64,000 nt of DNA from Rhytidiadelphus loreus (Eukaryota > Streptophyta > Bryopsida > Hypnales > Hylocomiaceae). This document shows, piece after piece, positions 46,501-56,210 of the stretch. The stretch is from contig OX344765.1 in the NCBI GenBank assembly GCA_947034895.1, positions 11,227,001 to 11,291,000 of the forward strand, written 5' to 3'. A program made the position numbers and the translations under genes. The notes under the pieces were generated by a model. The model was not told the DNA's origin, did no database searches, and saw only the letters and a program-made list of their open reading frames with translations. The number at the start of each line of letters is the position of its first letter. The first letter of the stretch is position 1.

Positions 46501-47793
46501 CTCTAATCAGTATTCATGAAACAAAAAACAAAATAACGGAGAAACGTACCTTGGTCCTTTCTTCTTTGGATCAGACCCACGGTGGGCAGCCTTTCCCCTC
46601 GGCGCCGATGGCGTGGCCCTCAGGGGTGTTCTCAGATCAGCATTCATAAAACGAAAAAGAAATCACAAAGAGAATGTCGGGGACAAGCCTCCGCGGATCA
46701 GGCCCACGGTGTGCAGCCCTTCCCCTCGGCGCCGATGGCGTGGCCCTCAGGGGTGCTCTCTGATCAGTATTCATGAAACAAAAAACAAAATAACGGAGAA
46801 ACGTACCTTGGCCCTCTCTTCTTCGGATCAGACCCACGGTGGGCAGCCTTTCCCCTCGGCGCCGATGGCGTGGCCCTCAGGGGTGCTCTCAGATCAGCAT
46901 TCATAAAACGAAAAAAAAATAACAAAGAGAGCGTCGGGGACAAGCCTCCTCGGATCAGACCTACGGTGGGCAGCCCTTTCCCTTGGCGCCGCTGGCGTGG
47001 CCCTCGGGGGTGCTCTCAGAGCAGCATTCATAAAACCAAAAAAAAATCACGAAGAACGTGTCGGGGAACAAACCTCCTCGGATCAGACCCTGGGTGCGCA
47101 GCCCTTCTCCTCGGCGCCGATGGCGTGGCCATTGGAGGTTGCCCTGATCAGCATTCATAAATGAATAAGTTGCGAAGAAACGTACTTGGGGACAAGCCTC
47201 CGCGGATCAGACCCTTGGTGGGCAGCCCTTCCCCTCGTCGCCGATGGCATGGCCCTTGAGGGGGTGTTGTAATGAGGAACGTGACCGGTGATTAAACCCT
47301 ATGTGGGCCGTGCCTACCTTCTCGGATGTAACCCTCTATGGGATTTACTTCCTCTCGGCACCGATGGCATGGTCGGGGGTTTGGTCGGGGGTAGCCTTAC
47401 CCTAAAACAAACTTCGAGAATCTCTATCGGAGACTTACGTTTGCGGGACAAACCCCCAAAACGATCAAGCAATCCAGTTTATTCTGTATTCATGTTTCTG
47501 CCCTCGTCTAGGATTCCTAGTGATGGTGGAATGACGATTACCTCAGAGCCCGCAGTTGGCGGTTCATCCGTTGTGTTCACTTGATTTGGCCTCTCCTCCG
47601 CAGAGCCCGAAGTTGGTGGTGCAACCATCGTGATCACCTGATGCGGCCCTTCTTCCTCAGAGCCCGTACTTGGCCGTGCATCTGTCGTATTCACCTGAGG
47701 CGGCCCTTCTTCCTCATCGTTGCTATTCATATCGTGATCTTCACTTCTCTGAGCCTCCGCGACCGCGCTCCTAGTCGTTCGTCTTCTCGCCAT
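40575..47793 (-). CDS. ParB-like plus beta-class DNA amino-methyltransferase-like cargo protein
   Basis: Eleven exons join in frame: 47793-47542, 44965-44325, 44236-44047, 43945-43751, 43663-43448, 43301-43066, 42962-42266, 42174-41827, 41588-41312, 41202-40995 and 40845-40575. They give 1176 codons plus the stop. Exon 1 starts MARRRTTRS and has acidic 18-residue repeats. Exon 2 is ParB-like, with IPLCRLVQMPMVRPALQSDL and then FFVCDGNHRLLAW (DGNHR about 248-252). Exon 7 has a Lys-rich linker. Exon 8 carries DLVIADMPEG (about 830-839), in the place of the DPPY motif IV. Exons 9-10 carry DVVIDCTAATG|ASIHACRISSRHIIALEED, motif I of N6_N4 methyltransferases. The order IV then I is the beta class. 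ParB-methyltransferase fusions are common in phages and bacteria. One in-frame TAG at 44675-44677 (KLE*EFVHGY) interrupts this copy. The DMPE sequence makes activity doubtful. Confidence 0.68.
45030..47390. repeat. 129-bp tandem array (about 19 units) in intron 1 of the cargo gene
   Basis: Units of 128-130 bp recur from about 45030 to 47390. Each contains CCCCTCGGCGCCGATGGCGT (or a close variant), then a 'gtgctctcagatcagcattc' type stretch and an A-rich tract. Two unit types alternate irregularly: one with 'cacaaagagaatgtcgggga' and one with 'acaaaataacggagaaacgt'. This suggests a higher-order repeat. The array lies between exon 1 and exon 2 of the minus-strand gene. Open frames across it arise because 129 is 43 codons, and they should not be annotated as proteins. 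Confidence 0.9.
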
Positions 47794-48086
47794 TTCAGTC
47801 TTCGTGTTGACAAGAAATACGTCAGTGATCCGTGATTAAGGATTCGGTCCTTCAATGAAGGATGACTACGAACCCTAACCTCTTAGGAACTTGCACAAGG
47901 ATTGAACCAATGCTCAATGTCTTAGATTCTACAAAGCTTACTGTCCGACCATTAGTCTTCGTGTTTAGGAGAAGTGATCTATCAAAATTTCATACCTAAT
48001 GTGGTGGTGAGATTATTTGTAGAACTCATTTACTTTGAGGATAACTACCTGATTTACGAAAGTACGTACTACCACATCCAAATACA

Positions 48087-48455
48087 TCAGTAGGTATAAT
48101 AACGGTATCGCCAATACACAATATTGCGAAGAGGTAGCAAATGTGAAGGGAGAGTAAATTCACTTACGACATTATGCAATTGCCCGTGGCCAATGCTGTT
48201 CCTCTGCGGCCCTTCTTCTAGGCTCGTTACAATATGTTGACTCTCAACAATGAGATCTCCATGGAAGTCGTATTCTTGCATTTGAGCAGTTGCAGTTTCT
48301 TCGCACGACTCGGACTCACACAGTAATGCAACCTTCTTACTTCTATTCCTTGACCTGTGCAACTCCCTACTAGAAGAAAATAAAAGTTTTCTTCTCTTCC
48401 TCCTTTTCCTATATGTATGCACAATTCCATCGCGTGTGCAATCTGGCGTAAGCAT
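48087..48455 (-). CDS. Small basic ORF or exon between the two MULE genes
   Basis: A 122-codon frame beginning MLTPDCTRDGIVHTYRKRRK, with a strongly basic stretch resembling a nuclear localisation signal and a glutamate-rich second part. A consensus donor (GTC|GTAAGTG) lies inside it at about 48166, so it may be the first exon of a spliced gene ending there. I found no acceptor that would join it to the ParB-methyltransferase gene, whose own ATG at 47793 has a good context. No family is recognised. Confidence 0.35.
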   Translation of the reverse strand: MLTPDCTRDGIVHTYRKRRKRRKLLFSSSRELHRSRNRSKKVALLCESESCEETATAQMQEYDFHGDLIVESQHIVTSLEEGPQRNSIGHGQLHNVVSEFTLPSHLLPLRNIVYWRYRYYTY

Positions 48456-49212
48456 ATGACTAATAGTATATACAGTCGACCATATTGTTGATTATTAGTG
48501 GGAAGTGAGGTATTATATTGAAGTAGAACAATGTATGCATTCTACAGAATTGTTACCAATGATGCTATCATCACTACATCTGCTAAGCAGGATTCAGTAC
48601 TTTTAATATTATAATTCGTCTCAGGCGTACATGATTTGAACCTACTAGTCATTTGAATTACAATAATTGATATTATTAAATACCACAAGATTGTCTAATC
48701 CGATCTTTCAAATTGCACATTACTAGAATAGAGTACTCCATTTTCACTAGCGTGTGCCTATAATTTTGTTGGTGACTGCTGACACTTTATGTTTAGACTC
48801 CATAGTCGGCGCTACTTAATTTCTAGAAGGAACGATCTCCTTTACGTAATAGCAGGAACATGGTTACAGAGAAGTTCAGTAATTACTTCATGCTCATAAG
48901 CCTCATATGGTGCCAGAAACAAACTACTAACCTTAATAAAGTTAATTTCATTTGGCTTTGGTGTTAATTTTATTCAATGGATAGGTGAGCGCATTTCCTT
49001 AATTACAACCGCAACCGTCTGTATCGTCTGCGCTTCCAAGTACATTGTATACGGATTCTATTTCATTGATGGATATTGATTGCAGATACTGACATTGAAA
49101 ATTATTTATTATCAAATCTGTTTGGGAGAGGCTCTAGATTCAACCTTTCTTGAGCGCTGCAGAAGTTTAGGTCATATTGTCATTGTCGATGTTGCTCTTT
49201 GATTTCTGAAAG

Positions 49213-52200
49213 ATGGCCTCCCTCAGAGCGGATGGCCACGAGGTTCCTCTCATACTCCCTCTAGGAGATGGAGATTTTGTGGCGGTGTCTGCTCACCTTC
49301 TTCATGTACGTTTTGGATTTGCCCTGTCTAGTATCTATGTTGAAGAGGAAGTACTGTCTGAGTCTGGCATTTTGAGAGAGTCGATCTATATGCAGAGAAT
49401 GGTAATTGATGACAATCATGTCTGGCATCTTCGTCGAGGGCGCTATCGAGCTTATGGTTTACCGTCTGTGATGAGTACAAACTCCACTCAAATCTTACCT
49501 CGGCATTCCGAGCATTCTACAGTGGATATGCCTCCTTCCCATCGTGACAACCATAACACTTTAGAACGTGAGCATGTTAGGAATGTTGTCAATCTTCTTC
49601 CGTTTGTCACCGTCAAGAAGGAACCAAATGACCATGTCATAGATCTCTCGAGTGAGTCCAAGGGAGAGTCTCCAAACCAACCAGCACTTCCTAGTAGAGT
49701 CTCTGAGGGGGCCCACATGACACCATCTAGTTTAAATTTAACGCCTTCTAGTAGTCCTGCTCTGTCCATGCACTTCCGTCCACCAACATATCCTAGTTGT
49801 GCATCTGCGATTAGTATTGTTGGTTGCCTACGCAAGCTAGCGGCGATGCATGGTTCTCGGAACGAAGTAGCTTCGATAGACTATGATGCACTCATCCATC
49901 ATAAGGTGCAGTACCTTCCTACAAATTTTAACGGAGATGTAGTTTTTGAGTTGCCTTCTCTTCCAATTTCGATTTCGTCGTCCTCTGCTGGGAAGTTACA
50001 GGGCATGGATAAACGATACGATGGTCACGCTTGGTGTAGGACAATGACGTCTAACATCAACAATCACGACGGCCTAAAGTTCAGAAAATCTTCCTGTGCC
50101 GGCCATCTTATCTGTAAGAATTCAGAATGCGACTACTTGAAGCGTTCTTCTCATCCGAACGAGACTGAGTGGTGTGGTTTTACTCCTGGTCCATTTTGTA
50201 TTGGTGCATTTCCTCCAAAGGATTCTACTCTCCTCTGTAAGATATGCAAATGTCCGCCTCATTGCATCAATGTCTGTCATGCTCGAATCTATTACGTTTT
50301 TGGAGATTCTACAAGCATGACTAGAGCTTGCATTCATTTGGGGAATCACGTGCATCCTGTAGCTTCAGGAACATGTAGAGAGTCCTTAGGTGCTATAGCC
50401 GGACTCATCGCTGGTGAGGTTTCGAAAACCCCTAGTGCCATTAACTCTACCATTGCCCTAGCAGCTAGCAAGAAATTTCTTGATAACCACTTGATACACA
50501 ACGGTGAAGGTCCAAAGCAGATGTTGCGGGGAGATTCGTTAGATGATGTCATGGACAAGTTCCAAATACTAAGTTCTCCTAATATCCGAAATGTTATTTC
50601 ATCTTTCCGTTCAAGTGGCAAAAGTGGGATAATAGATAGTATCATGAATATGAAAAGAAATTTGCGGTTTGAGTACATCCATGACAGTGTGTTTCCTGGT
50701 CAAGGCAAGGAGAAGGTTTATTTGTTTAAAATGCTAGTAGAAGGACCAGGGAGTGGTGTGGACCTTGTGAATCGGATGCAACCGGGCGGAGATCTGGAGA
50801 ACGCATGGCTCATGTTTGACCATGTCAAGCGAGTTAAAGACTGGACAACCATGGCCTGCCACGTTTATGATACAGGTTGCAGGAAAGTCATGACAATTGC
50901 TGTGTGTGATATGCAATCTGAGGACACTGTGGTTCAATGCATCATGTGGAGATCTCTGAACGGAGTCATGAGACGCAATGGCATTGAGAATCCAAACTTT
51001 AAAGGCTTTATGGCAGACAGTGCACAAGCGAATTGGAATGCCGTTCGAATTGTCTACGGATCAGGAGATCCTAAAATAGAGATGGTGAACCGGGAGAGAA
51101 CATGTCTTTTACATTGGAGTACCTCTTTGCATCGCCATACACAGAAGCTCATCAAGCCGGACTTGCAACACCAACATACTCGACTTTGTAAGCAATACAA
51201 AGACTCCAAATCTATGGACGAAGCTGAGATGCGTTACCTAGCGATACGATCTTGGTGGCTTTCATCTGGAGCAGCCTCGGAAGATGCTATGAGGGAATTG
51301 GAGTTGTGGCTTGCATTTTGGCACTTCAGATATCGTCAATGGGGCGGCTTTATGCAAATGGTATTTCTTCTACCTAATTATTTTCATTCTGCAATCTTAT
51401 GGATCCACTTTTATTTTTCTGAAATCAAATTCGGAACAAATATTTCTGCCTTGTTTGGAGATATTCATCACTCTAGGGTATCGGGGATTCTCCCCTCGGC
51501 GCCGAGGGGAGCCTTTGCCGCATAGTGGTTAGATCAAAGTTTAACTGTGTCATTGTAAATGAGAACTATCAGTGGTGATACTTAATTTTTCTTTTACTTT
51601 GTCTTTGATATCATTGTTTCAGGACTTAAATGTTGAGGAGATGGCGGATATGCCGTCATGCAACTTATCCGAAACAGTCCATAATAGGTGGTTGTAGCAG
51701 TTAGGTAATCGGGGTAATGATTTGTTTGCCGCCACTTCTGATGACTGCATTCGAGCTTTCATGCAAATGACCAATTATCGAGCTTTTCTTAATGGCAACA
51801 TATCAAGGTCAGGGCCATCCAAAGAGGAGTTAAAGTTACGAGGCGCTAGACGTAGCGGTGATCCAAAGAAGATTGCGGAGGCACTCAATGAACTTCCTGG
51901 AGGGGCCGGTGTTGGATCACGTATTCCGCATTTGGAAGGCGAAGAAGTATTTGGTAGCAGTAAGCGCAAGCTTGACCTTCCGATTGGGTCAGATGGTGAC
52001 TCCCATCATCCAGACAAGGTAAACTTCTCTCAGCCTCGAGTACAGACACGATCGACACGTTCACCCACGGTTGCCTCTAATGAAGCAGACACACTGGTTG
52101 ATTCTGCCCATGTACCACATGTGACAACTGCAATGGAGAGTGAATGTGATACTTCACAGTGGCATATTGCAAGAATTTCGCACAAGTCCAGTTGCAAGTG

Positions 52201-53029
52201 TCACGCGCAACAAAGAAGTTCAAACATCCGTTGTGTTGCCAAAATTGCAAAGGGATCTAGTGGTACACCAGCTCCGACCTACCGTGGTAGAAAAAAACAA
52301 TATGGCGGAAACAAGGAGATCATGACCGACTTCTGGTTTTGCCCAGATGATATTGAACGATGTGTACAAGGATCTAAACGTAGTTGGGTAATTGATTGGC
52401 CCCAAGTCCCGGATGTGTGGCCTGTACTAACAGGCACTAATTTGACCCGCCAAGAGACGTTGCTGCTACAGGAGGCTGGTTTCCAGCTACAACAACGGCC
52501 AGCTATGTCCCCTCGACGTTTATTCACCATGTCCAATGTCTTCCAGGCCATCTACTATGATCACCCTAGTCCTTTACATGCAGACGCAAATCCAACTACT
52601 CGAAGGAGCAAGGCTATTCGACGTATTGCAAATGCTCCTACAACAGAGCACCGCAATAAATGGGAGAGCGCTGGTAATGTCAAGGGAACGATTTTGGGAG
52701 TAACCTTGCTCCCCTTCCCTGGACTTGGAGCCATAATCTCCCTTCAATCCGGACTTGAGCCAAAGCAGAAGCTTTATCGCATTACACTTGGCATGTATCC
52801 AGAGTGCACTTGTCCCGATTTTGTCGACATGGCTGTTTCAGCAATTGGTGGACGCCAACAGTATGTTCATTGCAAACATCTTTATTACTTACTTCGCTAC
52901 TTCAGCAAAATGAATCCGACAGAGGATAACTTCATACATTCTCCAAGCTTCAGCTTCAATGAAGTGAAGCTCCTTCTCACAAAGGCCGGTATCATCAAAG
53001 TTTCGGAGGATAGTCTTCAACATGTTTAG
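49213..53029 (+). CDS. MULE transposase with WRKY-GCM1-type zinc finger and SWIM domain
   Basis: Two exons, 49213-51360 and 51623-53029 (GTATTT...TTTCAG, phase 0), give 1185 codons including the stop. Residues 270-385 form a Cys/His-rich DNA-binding region ending CIHLGNHVHP, resembling WRKY-GCM1 fingers of MULE transposases. The DDE core shows MTIAVCDMQSE (D566), GFMADSAQANW (D602) and the MULE-specific CxxH (CLLHW, 631-634), with a glutamate-rich helix near 690-697. A SWIM zinc finger CTCPDF...HCKH is at about 1111-1135. The protein should bind the terminal repeats and cut and paste the element. One in-frame TAG at 51695-51697 (WL*QLGN, where Gln is expected) interrupts an otherwise intact gene. 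The intron contains a 22-bp perfect palindrome centred on GGCGCC, related to the 129-bp array. Confidence 0.88.
51487..51508. repeat. 22-bp perfect palindrome in the transposase intron
   Basis: CTCCCCTCGGC followed by its exact reverse complement GCCGAGGGGAG. The left half and centre match the CCCCTCGGCGCCGA core of the 129-bp array in the neighbouring gene's intron. Confidence 0.8.
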
Positions 53030-53508
53030 AAGTCCAACAATACCTAAGTGATCAGTGTTAATGATTGAAGGACTGTAGACTATTCATAGATGTCTAGCTT
53101 CAAAAGTACCATTTTGTATTTGGACAAATACAGTAATTCCTTGAAGTATTCAATACAACCTATTTTCAATCAGAATTTGCATTTTCCTATAGGTCATTTG
53201 TTTGCCTTTCACAATATGTACTTCTATTACTGTAACCAATGATTAAAATTAAAAAATTTATACAAATTGTACATAACCACGGTAATAGATCCACGGTAAG
53301 AAGTCATGGGTGCTAAGTCCACGGTCATAGGTCCACGGTCAGTGTGTACTAAAATTTACTCGAAATAGTAAGTTTTATAATAATTATTAAAAAAATTCTA
53401 TTTTTTGAAATATTACTCAGTTTTTTTAATTTCAGAACTCCGCGCTCACATACTTCCTGCTCAACGCTCGCAGGCTCGCGCTCACACGCTCACAATCTAG
53501 CACCGTTG

Positions 53509-53518
53509 GTCGTGCAGC
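53509..53518. repeat. MULE target-site duplication, right copy
   Basis: GTCGTGCAGC, identical to 40006-40015. The hAT transposase frame resumes directly after it. Confidence 0.92.
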
Positions 53519-55099
53519 AATGCTCCCACTGTATGACGTGAATCCGCTAACCAAAGTCTGGAGGGTCCTTGACAGCAACAACAGTTTAACTCAGAATTTT
53601 GGTGAGTTTATAAAGCTAGCCGAGATGGCCGTGGTTCACATCTTGGGGTCAGTTGAAGACAAGTGTTTGTTCTCTAGTGTCGGATTTCTGAAATCAAAAC
53701 TCCGAAACAATTTGGAGGAGCATATTCAGGTGGTCATTGGCATGTTCTCCCAACAAATTTTCACACTTCAAAGCTTCCCTTATCAGAAGGTATTTGACGA
53801 ATGGAACTTTGTCTCCGGAGGGTGTGGGAGATATTTGGCAGGTATTTAGGTTCTAGTGCTGCAGTTGGGGCAACAGTTACGTAGACAGGTCATGCGAGGT
53901 ACTTGGCAGATAGGTTCTTGCAGATAGGTGCTTGTAGTGTCTTCAAGCTGGTGAGCTATATGTTTCCTTCTTGCTGGTATGTGTTTCTCACCTGTTGACT
54001 ATTGTTGACAGCATTGTTCAACGTGCGTATTTCCATTGTGCATGGTCGTCTCTGATGCTTCCACTTTTGTCAATGTCTGTTTTCCTATCTCTCATGCTGA
54101 AATTAGTATGTCTTTGTTTGCATCGACACATTGGCATTTGTGATTGAATGCCTAAACCGTTGAGGTAACATTTGGTTTTCTATGTGAGTTACATCTACTG
54201 CGAGTACCAGAGCTTTCAGTCATGTGTTAGTTTTCATGGTTGGTGTTCTGGTCTGTTTCTTACTTTGGCATCGGAGGGTTTTTTTGGGGAGGCGCAAGTC
54301 AATGTTTGCCTGGAGAAATCTTGGCCGAAGGTGAGGTATGTACTCCATCATGACAAGGTAAGGTATTCTGACTCCCACCCTAGACCAATTGATATGCCAC
54401 TATGTGTGTTGCGTTCTTCTTTCAACATTCGTGTGGCCTGATTTGCTAGTCCACCATAAGAATATGGTGTTCCAGTGAGTAATTCAATGAGTATTGTGAA
54501 TGTATATTGTAGTTGGATTGCACATATACTTTCTCTATATGAACTTGGAAGTCGAATGGATGTTTAAGTGCCCGAAAACAAGAAGGCCTACTGTTTAGAT
54601 ATTTTTTGTCTTGAATCTAACATCTCAGCGCCAATAAAAAAAAATTATATTTTTACGCCAAAGCACCAAGAAGTTTTACTGACTTTGGCATCGGAGTGGT
54701 TTGGGGGTGGGTGCAGGTGTAGTTCTACACTTTCCAATTGCTTTCACTGATCGTTTCTTGAGTTGGCTAAAATTTGTTTTTGAAATGTCGATGCTCGCCA
54801 GATCGCACTGGAATTTAAAATCAGCTTTTCTTCTATTTGCCCAACAAAACTACAATGCACAGCTATATTTCGCCTCTCCCCTTGGAAAACACTGATCATG
54901 GTTGCCAAAAATACGTTGCCAGAATTGGTAAGTTCGCCGGGAAAAAAAATTGATTTTTCGCCACTTATTGCATCGACAAAAGCCCCAAAGTCGCCAGTAA
55001 AAGACTGCCAAGTGGCCACCTCAGTCGCCACTTGAACTTCAGAAAGACAAAGAATATCGCCTTTTCATTCAACACCAAAATTTGAAAACAAAAGCCCTG

Positions 55100-55107
55100 G
55101 TTACAAT
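55100..55107. repeat. hAT target-site duplication, right copy
   Basis: GTTACAAT, identical to 36433-36440. The piggyBac-like sequence resumes after it. Confidence 0.9.
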
Positions 55108-56210
55108 ACATCAATGGAGGATCAAAATCGGTACTAGTCACCTAGGTTGACTTAAAGCCATGGTTGGGCATTGTGATCCTCATGGCCTTGAAGCAAGCAC
55201 CAACAATATGGGATTATTAGAAAGTAGGGTCATTTTGGCATTGCCCTATGATTGCAAAAGTTATGTCTTAAGATCGGTTTGGATGAAATGATTCTTTGTT
55301 GTTTCCATGATGTCAATAACAAAACATTTGCAAAAAATGTGAGGAAATTATGATAGAATAAGAGGCCACTTCATTCTATTTCACCAATACATGCATGTAA
55401 AGATTACTCATTACTGCAAAAAGTTGTGGGCTCTCATTAGCAATCCATCTTGATATATATACAACTTAATATTGTACCTAAGGAAGAACAAGGCGACAAA
55501 CGTTGACCAGGGAGACTGGATCATGTCACAATTAGTTTGAAGGATGTCACACAAGGGATACATAATTGTTATGGACAACTTCTTCACATCTCCGTCCTTC
55601 ATTTGAGTAATTACTAGGTAGAGGTATATATGCTATAGGGACTGTGAAAAGAATGAGTCATGAAAAGAATGTGTCATCTTGTTTGAATGCCTTTTGTTGA
55701 GGTGAACATCCTAGGAATACATTGCTCTAAGCAATGCATGAAAGTTGGAGGATGTCAATATACACTTGGTATGATTCCAAGCTTCTATCCTTAGAACTTC
55801 TTAGAAGTTGTGCCATGATGATGTTGCCATTTTGCACAACATTGGATGAATGGAGTGCAAATTACCCAAGCTATAAGTCCACAACAAGCTGAGCATGAGC
55901 CCAATTTGAGAGGTATAAACCTAGTTGACCAAATGCAAAGGAATTATATGTGTCAATTTTGGTCACGTAAATGGTGGCATGTACAAGGTGTGGCTCTTTG
56001 TCTTTGACAACTCACTCTAGAATGTGTGGCATCTTTATAAGGACAATCGAAAATCTTAGAATGAGTAATTGTGGGGACGCAAGGCGTACTACTTTCATAT
56101 TGCAATGGAGCTCATTGAACCTTTTATTCTATTATGCTCCAACACAATGCCTACAATATGAAGCTCCACCACAATACTGGCAACCAAAATCGTTGTCTTT
56201 GTTATAGTAA

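Larger units (their letters stand above)
40016..53508. mobile_element. 13.5-kb Mutator-like element with ParB-methyltransferase cargo
   Basis: The left terminus CAGGGTTGCTATTTTGTGAG and the reverse-complemented right terminus CAACGGTGCTAGATTGTGAG match at 24 of the first 30 positions. Both run into GTGAGCG-like repeats. Further in, CCTATGACCGTGG on the left (near 40109) has its exact reverse complement on the right (near 53323). The element is bounded by a 10-bp target duplication. It encodes a MULE transposase (plus, 49213-53029) and, divergently, a multi-exon ParB/methyltransferase-like gene (minus, 40575-47793). A further small basic ORF and a 129-bp tandem array lie between them. Confidence 0.92.
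37143..53849 (+). pseudogene. hAT-like transposase (DUF4371/ZNF862-like), interrupted
   Basis: Exons lie at about 37143-38905, 39080-39483, 39739-40015 and, beyond the MULE, 53519-53849. The middle carries FGADGASTLQG and GVHCVAHRCNLAFKAL, typical of DUF4371/ZNF862-like hAT relatives. Before it comes a zinc-finger-like WAAKLPWAE...KCKVC region. The last exon has the hAT C-terminal dimerisation pattern (LFSSVGFLKSKLRNNLE). The frame is continuous across the MULE site: excising the element and one duplication gives CRAAMLPLY. Damage includes a 1-nt loss in the A run at 37221-37227. It also includes in-frame TAG codons at 37772, 38378 and 39912, a possible frame change at the start of the second exon, and the 13.5-kb insertion. 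Confidence 0.85.
36441..55099 (+). mobile_element. hAT element with a nested Mutator-like element
   Basis: The termini read CAGGGCTTTCTTTTTTGG on the left and, reverse-complemented, CAGGGCTTTTGTTTTCAA on the right. They are flanked by the 8-bp duplication GTTACAAT. Without the nested 13,493-bp MULE and one copy of its 10-bp duplication, the hAT is 5,156 bp, a normal size. Its subterminal regions are studded with TCGCCAC (36539, 36613, 36666, 36719, 36761, 36794, and 54958 and 55025 on the right), resembling the transposase-binding repeats of hAT elements. It encodes the hAT-like transposase described separately. It inserted into a piggyBac-like transposase gene. Confidence 0.92.
35700..56210 (+). 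pseudogene. Decayed piggyBac-like transposase, split by a hAT insertion
   Basis: The left part (to 36440) ends in FYLFGDDEVVDEMVQQTNLY, the 'FF.DE..D.IV..TN.Y' block of the piggyBac DDE domain. The right part resumes after 55107 with IIVMDNFFTSPSFI (about 55560), GIYAIGTVK (about 55623), WYDSK (about 55767) and RGINLVDQMQRNY followed by RKWW (about 55910-55970). These are the successive piggyBac signature blocks, all on the plus strand. Many stop codons and frameshifts show it is dead. Between the two halves lies the 18.66-kb hAT insertion with its 8-bp duplication. Element ends (TTAA target) were not located, so the outer limits are approximate. Confidence 0.7.

Noticed and set aside
45139..47160. 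Many overlapping 64-161-residue open frames with repeated 'SPRRRW' and 'QISIHKTKKK' text
   Set aside because: They are produced by the 129-bp tandem array (129 = 43 codons), which lies in an intron of the minus-strand gene. They have no start, stop or family logic.
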